From contig OU015568.1 in NCBI GenBank assembly GCA_907165135.1, positions 4,906,501 through 4,970,500 on the forward strand: a stretch of 64,000 nt of DNA, written 5' to 3'. This document shows positions 12,001 through 21,710 of this stretch, piece by piece. Source of the stretch: Oikopleura dioica (taxonomy: Eukaryota; Chordata; Appendicularia; Copelata; Oikopleuridae). Made by a program: the position numbers and the translations under genes. The notes below the pieces were generated by a model. It saw nothing but the letters and a program-made list of their open reading frames with translations. It was not told the origin of the DNA and did no database searches. Numbering within the stretch: the stretch's first letter is position 1; each line of letters opens with the position of its first letter.

Positions 12001-15000
12001 ACATCGCTTCTGCAAGAAATGCATCGAAGAAGGAAGATTAGAAAAACAAGTAATTAATTATCAAAGAATGTGAATTTGAAATTTTTAAGTGTTGCCCATA
12101 TTGTCGCGCAAACCTGTTCTAGTTCAAAAAGAAGAAGATGGAATCAAGCAAATATAGTATTCTCTAATTAACGGCTTAAATAAATTTTCATTTTAATCCT
12201 TCAAAGAAGAAATATTTTTCATTCAAAATTTTGAATTATTTTTCTTTTTTAGTGATCTTTTATTTAAAAATCGGTTTCACAAAAAAAAACTTGGTTTGAT
12301 TTGGTCAGGCGCGGGATGAATCATAAAGTGGCCGCCGAGCCCTGGCGGCCAAGGGAGGCGCGCTCCGAAGAGCTGGAAACCGAAAAAGTATGAATAGGCC
12401 GTGGCCGCTGCGCGGCGTCCAATTTTTCGAGACCCTGGTCTAAAACAATATTCACCCGTTTTGTAGACGCCGAAGCAAAGCTGATCAAGTGGGAGCTAAG
12501 CGACGAAACCGCCGTCGTGTCCTCTTCTTCTGGACTCGTCGGCTTCCGGATCGAGCTCCGCCTCGGCAAAACGATCTACTCGGCTGATCTCTCACGTGAT
12601 CTGAGGCAGATTAGGAAAAGGGTCACGCCGCGGACAAATCACTCTTCAAATATACAGTTAACTAGAAATCCTAAAAAGGTCAAGAAAAGTTCATTATTGA
12701 TTTTTCAAATCCAATTTTTGTTGATAACCTGTGTATTTAACCTGAGTCAGGATTTGAGAGATCTTTTATGAAAAGCCGCGTAGCGGCTTTTTTAATAACG
12801 AAGCGGTAAAGCGGCTTCGCAAAATAAAACTTGAATTAAATTTCCTGCGAAGCTGCGTTTCGGTTTCGTATTCAGAAAAGCCGCTACGCGGCTTTTCCTA
12901 AAAGATCTTCCAGACCCTGACTTGGGGCGTCAGGAATCGACAAAAAAACTTCGACAAATTTTGCGTTGGCGGCTACTCGCCTTCGGATTGGCCGGTTTGC
13001 CAAATCCAGGCTTCTGATTGGTTGAAATTTTCCATGCAAAATTTGTCGAATTTTTTTCGTCGGTTCCTGACATTTTTCCACTGACTTACAGCTTTTGCTT
13101 ATTTGTGACGAGATAGCGGGGCCTTTGATAGCTGCCCTGAGCCAGCATAATCGAAAATTCTTATCATCCGACCCACAGGTTGAATCATTCTGCATGTCTC
13201 TTATTGGAGTTTATTGCGCGCGCTTCAAATGAACAATGCTGGCGGATTAAAGGAATTTCGATAGAGGTTGCCCAGTCATTGTATCAGCGTTTCCTTATCT
13301 CGTCCCAAATAAGCACAGCCTGTAGCTTTTCTACACAGCTTTTCAAGCCTAAGAAAATTTCGAAATAGAAAAGCAGAGATGATGAGATGAGTAGATTTGA
13401 ATCCCTCTCGTGAACCATTGACTAAGCCCCGATCGCGTGCTCAAAGGAAATCTTGCCGAAATCCGGCAGCGTAAAAGTATCGAGGCCACGTTGATGACCT
13501 TATCTCATGTTGGCACTGGCTCGGCGACGAGCATCCAGTTCAACCCTTCCGGAATCGAGCGCGGCTTTTTTCTCGGCTTTTTCGACGTGAATTCGACTCA
13601 GGCGCGGGTCCGAAGTTGCTTGAAACGTGCTCTAGAAAAGAATCGCTCCAAACGATTATGAAAAAAAGGTTCAAAAAGTTGAGCGAGTCCAGGTGTTGTC
13701 ACCTTTGCTCCAAATTATCCGATCCGATTAGAAACGCTTTTGCTGGACGGCTTTATACCGAGCGGATGAAATTATGTGAACGAGAGGTCACCAGGGGATT
13801 AGGCTTCTGGAATACGCAACTGCTTTTTTTTTGCAAACATCTGAAGTATGGTTAATTTTTGATAACTGCATTGATACTCCCAAAATCCTCATTGTAGTAG
13901 GTCCTTTAAATCGACAAATGAGATCTAAATCTCATGATTCTAGATTCTAGACTCTAGAATCTAGAGAGAAGATAAATCTTAATTCTAGAAATTAAATTTC
14001 CCATATAGAAACCAGAATGAAGTTGTATTTTTATCTTTTATGTTTTTTTTTCTTCGGTTAAATTTCGATAATCATCTTTGATATTAGCTTATTCCGCTGT
14101 CTGGTTCAGGTGGAGTTTAAGTTTACCGATAATAGATTGAGAACATCCTTTCTTTTAAAATTTCGGCCTCGAAAGTCGAAAGGATACCTAAATCAACGAT
14201 CAATATTATCAATGTTTCCTGAAACTTTCGCTTTGAAAATTGCTCTAATACAAAATGCGTCTGAAGTTGAAAGAGAATATCTAAGAAATACTTGACGCGG
14301 TTGACGCGACATTGTACAACTGCGAATACCATTTCACCATTTCGACACCTTCTAAAACTGTCCTCTACATTTTTCCCTCAATTTGATTTTTTTCCTCCAA
14401 AAGAGCAAAACTAGACTTTTTTCTAAAAGCTCGCGCATGCAATTTTTGTGTTATCTTCTCGGGGATCAAAGAAGGAATCGCGAAGCTCGTTAAAATAAGT
14501 GAACAAGTCAGAGATTAAGTTTCTCGAGAAATACAAGAACGAATTGGCGGGGCAGCTTTAGTGATAAGAATTTCTTGAGAGCTGATAAGAAGAGAGAATA
14601 AAAAGCATTTCTAAATTTTGAAAATCGGAAAAAAATTTTGCTGCTTTTTTTTGGCTTAATTTGCATGAAAAAATGGTTTTTCAAAAAAGGGACTTTGTCA
14701 GAACTTGAAGTACTTGTTAAATCGAACCCAAAAATCAAGCACGCTGTGGCGGTCGCCGTTCTCGTTGCCGTTCTAGCGATCGTCGCCATTTGCTTAGCCG
14801 CATTCAAGGGCCGACAAATATGCCGAAAAATGTGTCGAAAAGACAGCGACAGCGCGCAGGTTCGAAAAATTGTACGTCAATGTATTCCAACGTGTCTCTC
14901 TTTCCACCCATTTCAAATGACAAATAGAGTTCTTGATTCTCAAGAAAGGACCCTCCTTGATCATAATTCGTAGCTCTCTAAGTGAGACTCGTTCACAATG

Positions 15001-16046
15001 ATAATAACCACTCGTACGATTAAGTGCAATGTTAATAATGACGAATAACGTCAACCCTAACTAAACCCCCTTTTCCATCTTGAATAAAGAAGAATTTCTA
15101 GTGGCCAATCACGGAAGAAATCTTCTCAAAAGTCGAGCGAATTACTCACGGACATCAAACTCCATCTGAACCTTCGAATACCAGGTACACCCTTAATCTT
15201 CCAACGTGACTTTTTCGATCTTTTAATGAAAAGGATCGCGTCATTGATAATAATTTCAGTCAGCCAAGTCTGCCTCCATATGCATCAATCGAATGTGTCA
15301 ATCGTAATGACCACCTTGCCGAGCCATTTTTACTTCCGCCCAAGTATTCTGTTTCGGGGTTTCAACGAACACGTGATCTTTCTTTTCCGATCAATAGAAA
15401 CCCCTTGAAAGTCATGAACAACACCATGCACCAATACTCGACCTTCCAACACCATCAAATTCAAAGCCACCAGCGCCACCAAGACCAAATCAATACCTTT
15501 CTCAGAACCGAACCGCTCAGTCCATTGGAAAGCAGCAGCAGTAAATTCAAGAGCTGCCCAATGATCATTGATGTTCAGACAGGAGCGGATGAAAGAAAAA
15601 GCACCCTTCGTAAAGAGAACTAAGAGAACGCAAGGGTCAGCATGTTTTCGATGAATTTTATCGTCAATTTAAAAGCCCTCGATAAAAACGTAAAAACTCC
15701 TTATCCCGTCATTATAACATAACCCTCGGCCCCGTTTACCCAATCTTATCTGCCCAGAAAATATGTCCCGGCCGCGTAAAAACCCTCTTTTATCACACCA
15801 AATCCCAATGTGCTTGTTTGCTCATCCTTTAGAAAAGGCTACTGCACGCTTCCTCCACCACCGCCGACGCCGCCAATCAGCAAGAGCGAAGAAGAGGACT
15901 TCTCCGAAAACGACTCGTTTTTGCTCAACAGCACGGCGGAAACGAGTCTAACTCCTGCGAGTCAGAAAATGACGCTCCCGCGATCGGGACCGACGATGGG
16001 AGTGGCAGCGACATGCTTAAGAAGACTCCCTCTTGAAGAAGATTAA
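1..16046 (+). CDS. Ig/FN3-type single-pass membrane receptor, Robo-like (5' end outside window)
   Basis: This multi-exon gene is already open at base 1. Exons I can support are about 1-107, 4958-5056, 5565-5766, 5950-6031, 7751-7870, 7942-8067, part of 8170-8339, 8674-8780, 8951-9027, 9484-9719, 9788-9857, 12467-12610, 13427-13607, 14110-14143, 14285-14360, 14702-14859, 15102-15184, 15260-15623 and 15833-16046. Ig signatures are visible: IECRANGSPTP with FWELDG in the second exon, then GIYKCVAES in the third. Later exons repeat the pattern (ARCEVFNSRG). The 14.3-kb exon, with LYNCEYHF, resembles an FN3 strand. Exon 14702-14859 holds a hydrophobic helix (HAVAVAVLVAVLAIVAICLA) followed by basic residues. 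The tail carries PPYASIE and LPPPPPTPP, reminiscent of Robo CC1 and Ena-binding CC2 motifs. Several joints agree in phase (5056/5565, 6031/7751, 9027/9484, 9857/12467, 14859/15102, 15184/15260). The link from 15623 (a stop) to the proline-rich exon at 15833 is unresolved and may be an alternative end. Another Ig-family guidance receptor is possible. Confidence 0.6.
126..393. repeat. Inverted-repeat element built of ATGTC motifs
   Basis: The left end carries AAATGTCTCCAGATGTC and the right end its near-complement GACATCTGGGACAT. The left half repeats AATGTC words and the right half GACATT words, so the whole unit is a loose palindrome. It sits in the first visible intron of the receptor gene and resembles the element at 7483-7684 in design. 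An apparent open frame here is a by-product of the repeats. Confidence 0.55.
900..1140. repeat. Palindromic MITE with CCTGAGTCAGG ends (copy 1)
   Basis: The sequence contains AACCTGAGTCAGGGT and the reverse-complementary ATCCTGACTCAGGTTTC, plus an inner inverted pair around AAACCTGTGTATAAACC. At least four further copies occur at 10.1, 12.7, 22.3 and 23.8 kb. All have ends based on the self-complementary core CCTGAGTCAGG. No coding capacity is visible, so this is a non-autonomous inverted-repeat element. Confidence 0.6.
1846..2127 (-). CDS. Possible 66-residue membrane protein nested in receptor intron
   Basis: Two minus-strand exons, 2127-2090 and 2008-1846, are joined by an 81-nt GT-AG intron. 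The model closes (38+163 nt = 67 codons). The product starts MAEKFGLFGINLL. It has a hydrophobic stretch with FASCGGLMAACIFGL, then a second one with IAILAGISLVMDC, consistent with two membrane passes. I do not recognise the family. The upstream sequence is open in another frame, so the true start could lie further 5'. It lies antisense inside the first large intron of the receptor gene. A chance ORF cannot be excluded at this length. Confidence 0.35.
   Translation of the reverse strand: MAEKFGLFGINLLSKIVLSLAYKSANIFRQLVVYYFSLFRQMPRIAQFASCGGLMAACIFGLCERGEPKIAILAGISLVMDCCIRTVVDTAIF
2462..2700. repeat. Inverted-repeat elements with (A)ATAAGGGTRTC ends
   Basis: Alternating AATAAGGGTATC and GATACCCTTATT words occur at about 2464, 2550, 2590, 2650 and 2685. 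They define two nested or adjacent inverted-repeat units, about 100 bp and 150 bp. The same terminal word recurs at 9238-9372. The unit lies in a receptor intron and has no coding capacity. Confidence 0.5.
2701..4257. other. Receptor intron, no supported feature
   Basis: This is AT-rich intron sequence. A plus-strand open frame at 3827-4252 has no recognisable domain, no splice partner and no composition contrast with its surroundings, so I do not call it. No tRNA or repeat of clear structure is seen. Confidence 0.4.
4258..4474. repeat. Short inverted-repeat element, AAATAAGGGGGT ends
   Basis: The left end reads GTGACAAAATAAGGGGGT. The right end, read in reverse complement, gives TTGACGAAAATAAGGGGGT. 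The interior is GC-richer than the surrounding intron. The ends resemble those of the AATAAGGGTATC units at 2.5 and 9.3 kb and may be a related family. Confidence 0.5.
5189..5344. repeat. MITE with GTCAGGAACCGACAAAAAA ends (copy 1)
   Basis: The terminal word GTCAGGAACCGAC is matched by an inverted, slightly diverged copy ending at 5344. Inner inverted words TTTGGACAAATTT and AAATTTGTCGAAA pair as well. A second copy of similar length and layout lies at 12929-13072 in another intron of the same gene. Confidence 0.6.
7473..7694. mobile_element. MULE-like MITE with 10-bp target duplication
   Basis: Terminal inverted repeats CGACACTAGTTATGTCGCC (from 7483) and its complement (ending at 7684) are flanked on both sides by the direct repeat TTTTAACGGG. 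A 10-bp target duplication and TIRs of about 19 bp fit Mutator-like non-autonomous elements. The interior consists of tandem AATGTCGCC-type words on the left and their complements on the right. It is inserted in a receptor intron just upstream of an Ig-type exon. Confidence 0.7.
9238..9372. repeat. Inverted-repeat element, GTGACRCCCTTATTT ends
   Basis: GTGACGCCCTTATTTGAA at the left is matched in inverse orientation by TTGAAAATAAGGGTGTCAC at the right. It is about 135 bp long, non-coding, lies in a receptor intron and belongs with the 2.5-kb units. Confidence 0.55.
10103..10335. repeat. Palindromic MITE with CCTGAGTCAGG ends (copy 2)
   Basis: The outer repeats AACCTGAGTCAGGTTTTG and CAGAACCTGAGTCAGGTTTTC enclose inner hairpins made of AAAAGCCGCGTAGCGGCTTTT-type words. 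It is near-palindromic over 230 bp. It lies in the receptor intron immediately upstream of the nested hAT-like gene. Confidence 0.65.
10765..12122 (+). CDS. BED/hAT-transposase-like protein with RING-like C-terminus, nested in receptor intron
   Basis: Five exons (10765-10994, 11151-11528, 11586-11860, 11970-12049, 12090-12122) close exactly to 331 aa. A Cys/His-bearing segment (CDHPKC, later HESRNH) may be a BED-type finger remnant. It is followed by sequence laid out like the N-terminal half of hAT transposases: AIARGALPLNHF, a central helical stretch, then IVCDGYDHRSEKFMGVLL where transposases carry the first catalytic Asp within a D-G-W motif. The rest of the catalytic core is missing. The last two exons give CSHRFCKKC and CPYC, the second half of a RING finger. 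The first CxxC pair is not visible. It lies on the same strand as the host receptor, within the intron between 9857 and 12467. It is probably a domesticated or decaying chimera rather than an active transposase. Confidence 0.65.
12718..12925. repeat. Palindromic MITE with CCTGAGTCAGG ends (copy 3)
   Basis: TAACCTGAGTCAGGATTTG on the left and CCAGACCCTGACTTGGGG on the right are inverted partners. Inner AAAAGCCGCGTAGCGGCTTTT and AAAGCCGCTACGCGGCTTTT words form hairpins. It closely resembles copy 2 at 10.1 kb. Confidence 0.6.
12929..13072. repeat. MITE with GTCAGGAATCGACAAAAAA ends (copy 2)
   Basis: The left word GTCAGGAATCGACAAA and the right word GTCGGTTCCTGAC are inverted partners. The interior shares GGCGGCTACTCG and CTTCTGATTGG-type words with the copy at 5189-5344. 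It directly abuts a CCTGAGTCAGG element. Confidence 0.6.
13939..13965. repeat. Perfect 13-bp hairpin of TCTAGA words
   Basis: TCTAGATTCTAGA is followed by one C and then its exact reverse complement. It is intronic in the receptor gene with no obvious coding or promoter role. It may be chance amplification of TCTAGA. Confidence 0.5.
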
Positions 16047-16281
16047 AATGAGTGACATGGCTTTTCTGTCTTCTTAACTTCCGGCAAAGATGAAAGATCG
16101 CTTTCTAGCTCACTGTTTCTTGGACCGGATTTAACATTTTCTACATACGTGGCAGATTTTCTGTATAAATTATTTTCATACGCGAAAGCTAAGATCTGTA
16201 AATAAAATCATTCAAAAAAGAGCGTCAAAGAACTGAAATCAAGGAAGAGTATGTTGAAAAAAAAAGATCAAAAACAACCAT

Positions 16282-16687
16282 TTAAGGGGGTGGTGGTCGA
16301 GAATTAGGATTTTTCAACCTAAAAAACGCATTTTTTTCGAAAAATTTTTTTCTTGTTCTCAATCCAAACAAGTTAGAAAGGGTTGAAATTGTGTGGGCGG
16401 CTTAGTTTTAGAAAAAAATTTCAATGGAAAAATGACGAAATCGAGCGTCAAAGTCGAACTGAAATCGTAGTTTTTAGCAATTTTTTAGTTGACATTTTCC
16501 GATTTTTGGTCATTTTTGACCTTTTATTGAAGCCGATTCTCCTGTTACGTGATTTAAACGCTAGAAATAGATTGTTCGAGAAAAAAGTACATGTTACATG
16601 TAACATGTATGTTATTTCATTGAATAACTGTAAGTTAAAGCCGAAAATTAAAAATCATTTTATAATTCTCGACCACCACCCCCTTAA
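16282..16687. mobile_element. piggyBac-type non-autonomous element (TTAA target)
   Basis: TTAA followed by GGGGGTGGTGGTCGAGAATT is mirrored at the right end by AATTCTCGACCACCACCCCC followed by TTAA. A TTAA duplication with 21-bp TIRs fits piggyBac-type insertion. The 400-bp interior has no conserved frame. It sits between the end of the receptor gene and the acetyltransferase gene. Confidence 0.7.
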
Positions 16688-16808
16688 AAAAAAACCGGAA
16701 ATCAGAGAGATGAAAATCGAACCAAAGGGCAAAGGTAATATTTGACCAATGACTTTTCTTCCGTCCGAGTTGGAAGAATTTCAATAGAGCCCTCGGCAAT
16801 CGAGAAAA

Positions 16809-17814
16809 ATGACGGTTCCTGAGGTCAATATTCGAAAATTGAGGCATGAAGATTTAGGTAAAAGAAAATAGTCATTTTTCGATAAGAATTCGAGCTAGTA
16901 AAATATCACAAATTATCTGATGATGAAGTCTGGAATGTCGGAATGGACGTTTACGAGAAAATGTTTGAAATTTCCCCAGATGGCTTCTACTGCGCGGAAA
17001 ACAAGGAGACAAAAGAAGTGGTCAGTTTCTGCGGAGGAGTTGACATTGGAGACAAACGGGCTGTTATCGTTTCGTTTATTACGGAGCCGAAATTGAGGGG
17101 ACAAGGAATTGGGTCAAAGGTCATCAAGAAGATCTTGGAGCATTACGAAGGATATGAGATTATTGTCAATTCTGCTGTTGGAAGGTGAGTTATTGATGAA
17201 AAAATCCATTCATTCTTCTTCAAGAGAGCCGATGTACGAGCGATTCGGAATGGCAAAGTTTCTTTACCAAACAAACCAGCTCATTTGCCGACCAAAGTCT
17301 CTCGAAAAACAAGCTATCTCTTTCAACATCTTTCCTCTTGAAAACATAGAGGATATTTACCCACTCGATGAAGCAGTCACCGGATCTGATAGAAAGCAAA
17401 TCTTGAAGTGGTTCTTTGAGACTTCTGATAAGAGTTTCTTCTCGAAAAATGAGCAAGGGGAGATTGATGGTTATACAATGGGTAATTCAAGAGTATTGGG
17501 TAGTAGTTACTGAGAATTCTAGTGCGAAAAACGCCCCTGGGAATCTCACTCAGTCCCTGTTATGCTCGATCAGAAAATGCACTGAGAGGATTGATTGAAA
17601 AAGTCATCTCAATCTATCCAAATTCCGATGCTCAGATCTGCCTGCCTATCGACAATAAGGACTCTCTCAAGGTCATAGCTAAAATGACTACCCTCTTTTG
17701 ATAAATATTCAGATTTTAGAGCAATACTTTTTTGTCAAAATTTCATCCTGCTGCTTTCCAAAAGATGCTCCTGAAGATTTGACAGTGAGTTTGCCGAACA
17801 CATGGCTTGGGTAA
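16809..17814 (+). CDS. GNAT-family N-acetyltransferase, about 280 aa
   Basis: Five exons (16809-16857, 16899-17184, 17225-17481, 17523-17671, 17713-17814) with introns of 40-41 nt close exactly to 280 aa. The acetyl-CoA-binding motif A is clear: VSFITEPKLRGQGIGSKVIK contains the R-x-x-G-x-G loop after the beta-4 strand. The C-terminal half (from YPLDEAVTGSDR through DGYTMVRKTPLG, then ENALRGLIEKVI) looks like the second GNAT-like lobe of two-domain cytosolic acetyltransferases of the Acetyltransf_18 type. The substrate cannot be predicted. It is a soluble protein with no signal peptide. The start is the first ATG in a short first exon. Confidence 0.8.
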
Positions 17815-18216
17815 GCTTAACCATTGTTTTTTGTTTTTTATAAATGTTAAAGCTCGAAGCAAGATTTGAAGTTCGAAAAATCATCGGTCATTTCTATTTT
17901 GGACTTTCATTTTGGCGTCTGCTAAATAAACGTTCTTTCTCGCAGAAAGAATGACTATTGATTCAATAGTATTGAACTAGAAATAAAAAATAAAACTTAT
18001 TTGACTCGAAATGATTTTTTTTTCAAATTGACTTTATTCGTTTTGATAATGTTATAAGTAAGCAGGCGTAAAAACTGAGAAATATTATGAAGAAAACTGT
18101 TCTCTGCTAAAATTAAGCTTTAAGCAAAGCCAGATGAAAAACTTCAAAAGATCAGAAAAGATACAATGTTAATAATGATATATAATGGAGAATATATATA
18201 ATAGTCGTTAATAATA

Positions 18217-20675
18217 TTAATTTACGCAAAAGTCAGAAGAACTTTCAAATATAACAGGCATATAAGTGTAGCCATACGAATTTTCTGTTTGAGCAATGAT
18301 TTCGGTGCTGATGAATTCCTCTCCATCGAGATCGATTCGTTGAATAGTCATTGATTTGTTCTTTGCGTCTTGAGGGTTGAATGCGCCTCCAAAGAGGAAG
18401 ATGGACTCTCCAACTCTTATTGCTGAGGCTCCTCCCACTGCCTAGATGGATGTTTTCAAAACCCATTTTTAGTTAATCTTACATATTCAAGATTTCCAAT
18501 ATTATTCCACGTATCATCTTTCAAAAGCCAAATATCACTGTAGGTAAAGGCAGAACGCCATTGGCCTCCAATTACCAGCATGGATCCACTTGGTAGTCCG
18601 ATCAAAGAACTCCGTCGTATCTCGCTAAATAAATTCAATACGGAATTAAGAAAAAGACGCTTTGAATTACTGTGGAAAATCAGGAAGAGACTTCCACCCC
18701 ATCGAAGAATCGTATGTTTCTACTTTCATTTGTCCGTCAAATTCGCCTCCATAGCTGTCACCTACAGTTGTCGGTTGGCCTTTATAGAAGCCCAGTCCAG
18801 CAGTACCATGTGAATATTGAGTTCGGTAAGTTTGCACTGAAACTTCTGTATCGAAAATCTCGCAGTTTCTCTTCGGTTCCAATTTATTCTGAAAGCAAAT
18901 CAAGGCTTTGTTTCCGTCTTCGATCGCTAAAGCTGCAGAATAAACGCCCATTTCGTTATTCAGACGTGTCGAGAGCTCTGTAAAAACGCATCCATCGAGC
19001 CGCCCAATCTTATAATAAACTCAACCTTGTTTCTTACAAATTTTCGCTTACTTTATAATGATCGGAATTTCCACCGAAAATGTATAAGTTTCCACGGACA
19101 ATAGCAAAAGGAGACCATTTAGTAAATTCGTCGGAAGGGACAACTATATTCGACTCAACTATCGTTGATCCGTCTTCATGAAAGATTAAAGCCTCGTCAG
19201 GCATATAAGTAAGGGCCGATATATGAGTTTTGCTCTGAATAAAAAAAAATTATATTGGAACGCTCCTATTTGACCGTATACGCAAATTTATTATTTGAGC
19301 TTGATCGAAAAGTAATTGATACCATAAAAAATACTGATCATTGCAAAATCGCTCTTTATATAAAAAAGCACCCGCCTAAAACATGCTTTTTCTTAAAAAC
19401 TACATATTCGAAGGTCAAGAATCGTAAAATCGTGCAAATTTGCAGAACTTGCCTTCGGTGGCTCAGGCAACTCAGGGACAGGACAATCTTCCCAGACGTA
19501 GACAGTAGAGTCAATTCGACAGCGGAAGATCTCCGTTGCCCAGGAGCACGGGACATCGTTCCAGACAAAGGGGTTATTGTAATCGACTCCACCGCCGTTG
19601 ATCATTGTCGTCGCGCAGAATTCGTTATCATTATCAAAGTCCGGCTCTCCGGCTGCCCATGCAAAAATAGTAGCCTCTTCACCAGTGACCTTGGCCCATC
19701 CGCTTTTAAACTCGTCGTTTTTGACGATTCCAAGCCATTCTCGCTCGGGGTCTGGTCTATTTTGCCATTCCTCAAGCTCATTCTTATCGTTGAAAAATGG
19801 AAGGTTTCCACCAGCGGCTTCGCAATATTCTTGAGCTTTTGCTTGCTCGTTCGCTCTTATTTTGGCGATTGGCCAGGCGGTGCATGATTTCTCGTAAATT
19901 TGACCGCTCTGGCAAGCTGCATAGTACTTGCTGTTGCAGTCTTTTGGCCCGTCGGAAACTCCATATTTGACTTTTCCTCCAGGGCCGGCGCCGCCAAAAT
20001 ATTCTTGCACCCAACACTCCCCTTCAGCTGCTTGCCAGGAGTCGAACCAGACGTAGTTTCCAACCGTCATGCTTCTTACGATGCCTTTTTGCTGCTCGTA
20101 GTCTTCAGGATCGGCTAGCCACATGTCTTTGCTGAAGCAGTAGAGTAGCGCTTGATCGTATGACATCTCATAGTCAGAGATGTGGAAGGAAACATCCTTA
20201 TCGCTGTTGATCTTTAATTTTGCGACCCTTTTCATAGCGACAAGAGCGACCTGGATCGTCTCAAATATTGCTGGATCTTCGATGCAAGCATATGACTTTT
20301 AAATTTATCAAATATTTCCCCTTATTTTTGGACAGCTTAAGATAATTTGATGAAACTCTCCTGAGTCCAGCGATCAAGAATACTCGCAAGATTTCCGATG
20401 TTAGCGCCAGGGCTCACCTGAGCGTCAAAAACAGCATCGAAACCGACCGGTTCGTAGCTTGGGCTAGAGACATCGGAGTCGCAAACACCCTCGTCCTGGA
20501 ACCATCTCATCGCGTCTCTAACTTGATCATACTTTTTGATGAACCGGTTGGCAATGCCCTTCTTCTGAATCGACTTTTGAACTCGATAGGCAAAAATATC
20601 GCTCTCTGTCCAAAAATCAAGAGGCCCAGCCTCGCCGGAGCCAGCTAAAACTGACAAAAAAGGCAAAATTTTCAT
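18217..20675 (-). CDS. Secreted C-type-lectin/kelch protein, 681 aa
   Basis: Six exons (20675-20361, 20295-19453, 19234-19052, 19008-18671, 18624-18483, 18441-18217) close exactly. The N-terminus MKILPFLSVLAGSGEA is a signal peptide. Exon 2 carries two C-type-lectin-like domains. The second shows WLGIV, GEPD (EPN or EPD type sugar-binding motif) and WNDVPC. The C-terminal exons form kelch-like beta-propeller repeats (LYIFGGNSD, LVIGGQWRS, IFLFGGAFN). Intron 1 has GA-AG ends (CAG/GAGAGT) and intron 2 GC-AG ends (AAG/GCAAGT). An inverted paralogue lies at 32787-35676. A role in extracellular matrix or the larvacean house is inference from secretion, lectin fold and clustering with other secreted genes. 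Confidence 0.8.
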
Positions 20676-20733
20676 TTCTCTAGTGCTCTGGTATGCAGTT
20701 AGCTAGAATGAATTCGATTGTTAAGTTTCCTTC

Positions 20734-20741
20734 TTTTTATA
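20734..20741 (-). promoter_or_regulatory. TATA box of the lectin/kelch gene
   Basis: On the minus strand this reads TATAAAAA, about 60 bp upstream of the ATG at 20675. The stretch between TATA and ATG (ATTCATTCTAGC and TACCAGAGCACTAGAGAAATG) is almost identical to that of the paralogue at 32.7 kb. Confidence 0.7.
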
Positions 20742-21037
20742 GGAAAGTTTACTCCACGCTTTTTCCACCATGCTTTGTACCAACAACATAACAAGCTTTT
20801 ATTTGATAAAGGTTTGTAAAACAAAGCTATGGAAACATGTTTTTTTTTCTACCGGCCGGTTTTCGTAAGAAATTGTGGGGATAAACATTTTTTACAAATG
20901 ATTCGCATGGCAAAAGTTCATATCATAAAATTCTGACAATAGAGGAGTTGAAATCGACGAAGAGAATTGCTTTATACCTTCAATGCAAATATTCTTTGTC
21001 AAAGAAAATATTATCTATTTTTCTTTAAATGCGTAAT

Positions 21038-21241
21038 CTATTCTGGCCGACAATCAGGATCAACAAGATGGTCACAGTCGGGCTCGCCGATTCCTTCTTC
21101 GTGCCGGTCATGATTTCCGAGGACGATTCCCATAGCGACTTAAAATTGTTAACAGCTAGAATCGCTAAAACGATACTTACTCATGGCATAAAGAAAGACA
21201 AGCCAGCAGATCGGGAGGATCAATGTACAAATATTCCTCAT
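21038..21241 (-). CDS. Possible 53-residue secreted or membrane micropeptide
   Basis: ATG at 21241 opens a frame that crosses an intron of about 45 nt (GTAAGT donor after ATGA) and ends at 21038. The product begins MRNICTLILPICWLVFLYA, a strong hydrophobic leader, and ends in an acidic, Cys-containing tail (GEPDCDHLVDPDCRPE). Upstream exons may exist: another minus-strand frame is open to 21523. No family is recognised. It lies between the lectin/kelch gene and the TAZ2-like gene. Confidence 0.35.
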
Positions 21242-21710
21242 TCTTCTCTTTTTTTTCAATAGATTTTTGATTCTGAGAATAAAACAGACCAGAACCTGGG
21301 GTTTTGTGAGAGTAAACTGCGGTATTTCAAATAACGAGTAAATATCAAGCGCATCAAAATTTGGCCGCGCATAATTCTGATTCTTTCTTTTCTGCTTATT
21401 GATCAAAAATTCCTGAGAAAAGATGATCTCGCGGAGATTTTGGCCTGAAAACGGGATGAAGACGTCATGAGCAAGAAAATAATCTATTTTGAAGAAAGTG
21501 AAAACGTGCGTGCCGTGGCTCATTTATCAAAAACGGGACTTCTGAGCATGTCGACAACAGGAGGACTTGGACGATTTATGACCTACTCTTCCTTGTGGAT
21601 CACCAGGCTTGTTCAAAGCCTTCTACCGTATCTTCTTCTGTCGTCAAAATGTGTTAAGGACAAAATTTATTGCAAGATTATATAACGAAAAAATACAGAA
21701 AGAATAAAAA

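Noticed and set aside
16383-16745. A 120-codon frame overlapping the TTAA element
   Set aside because: Most of it lies inside the inverted-repeat element and it runs through the terminal repeat. No domain or splice support.
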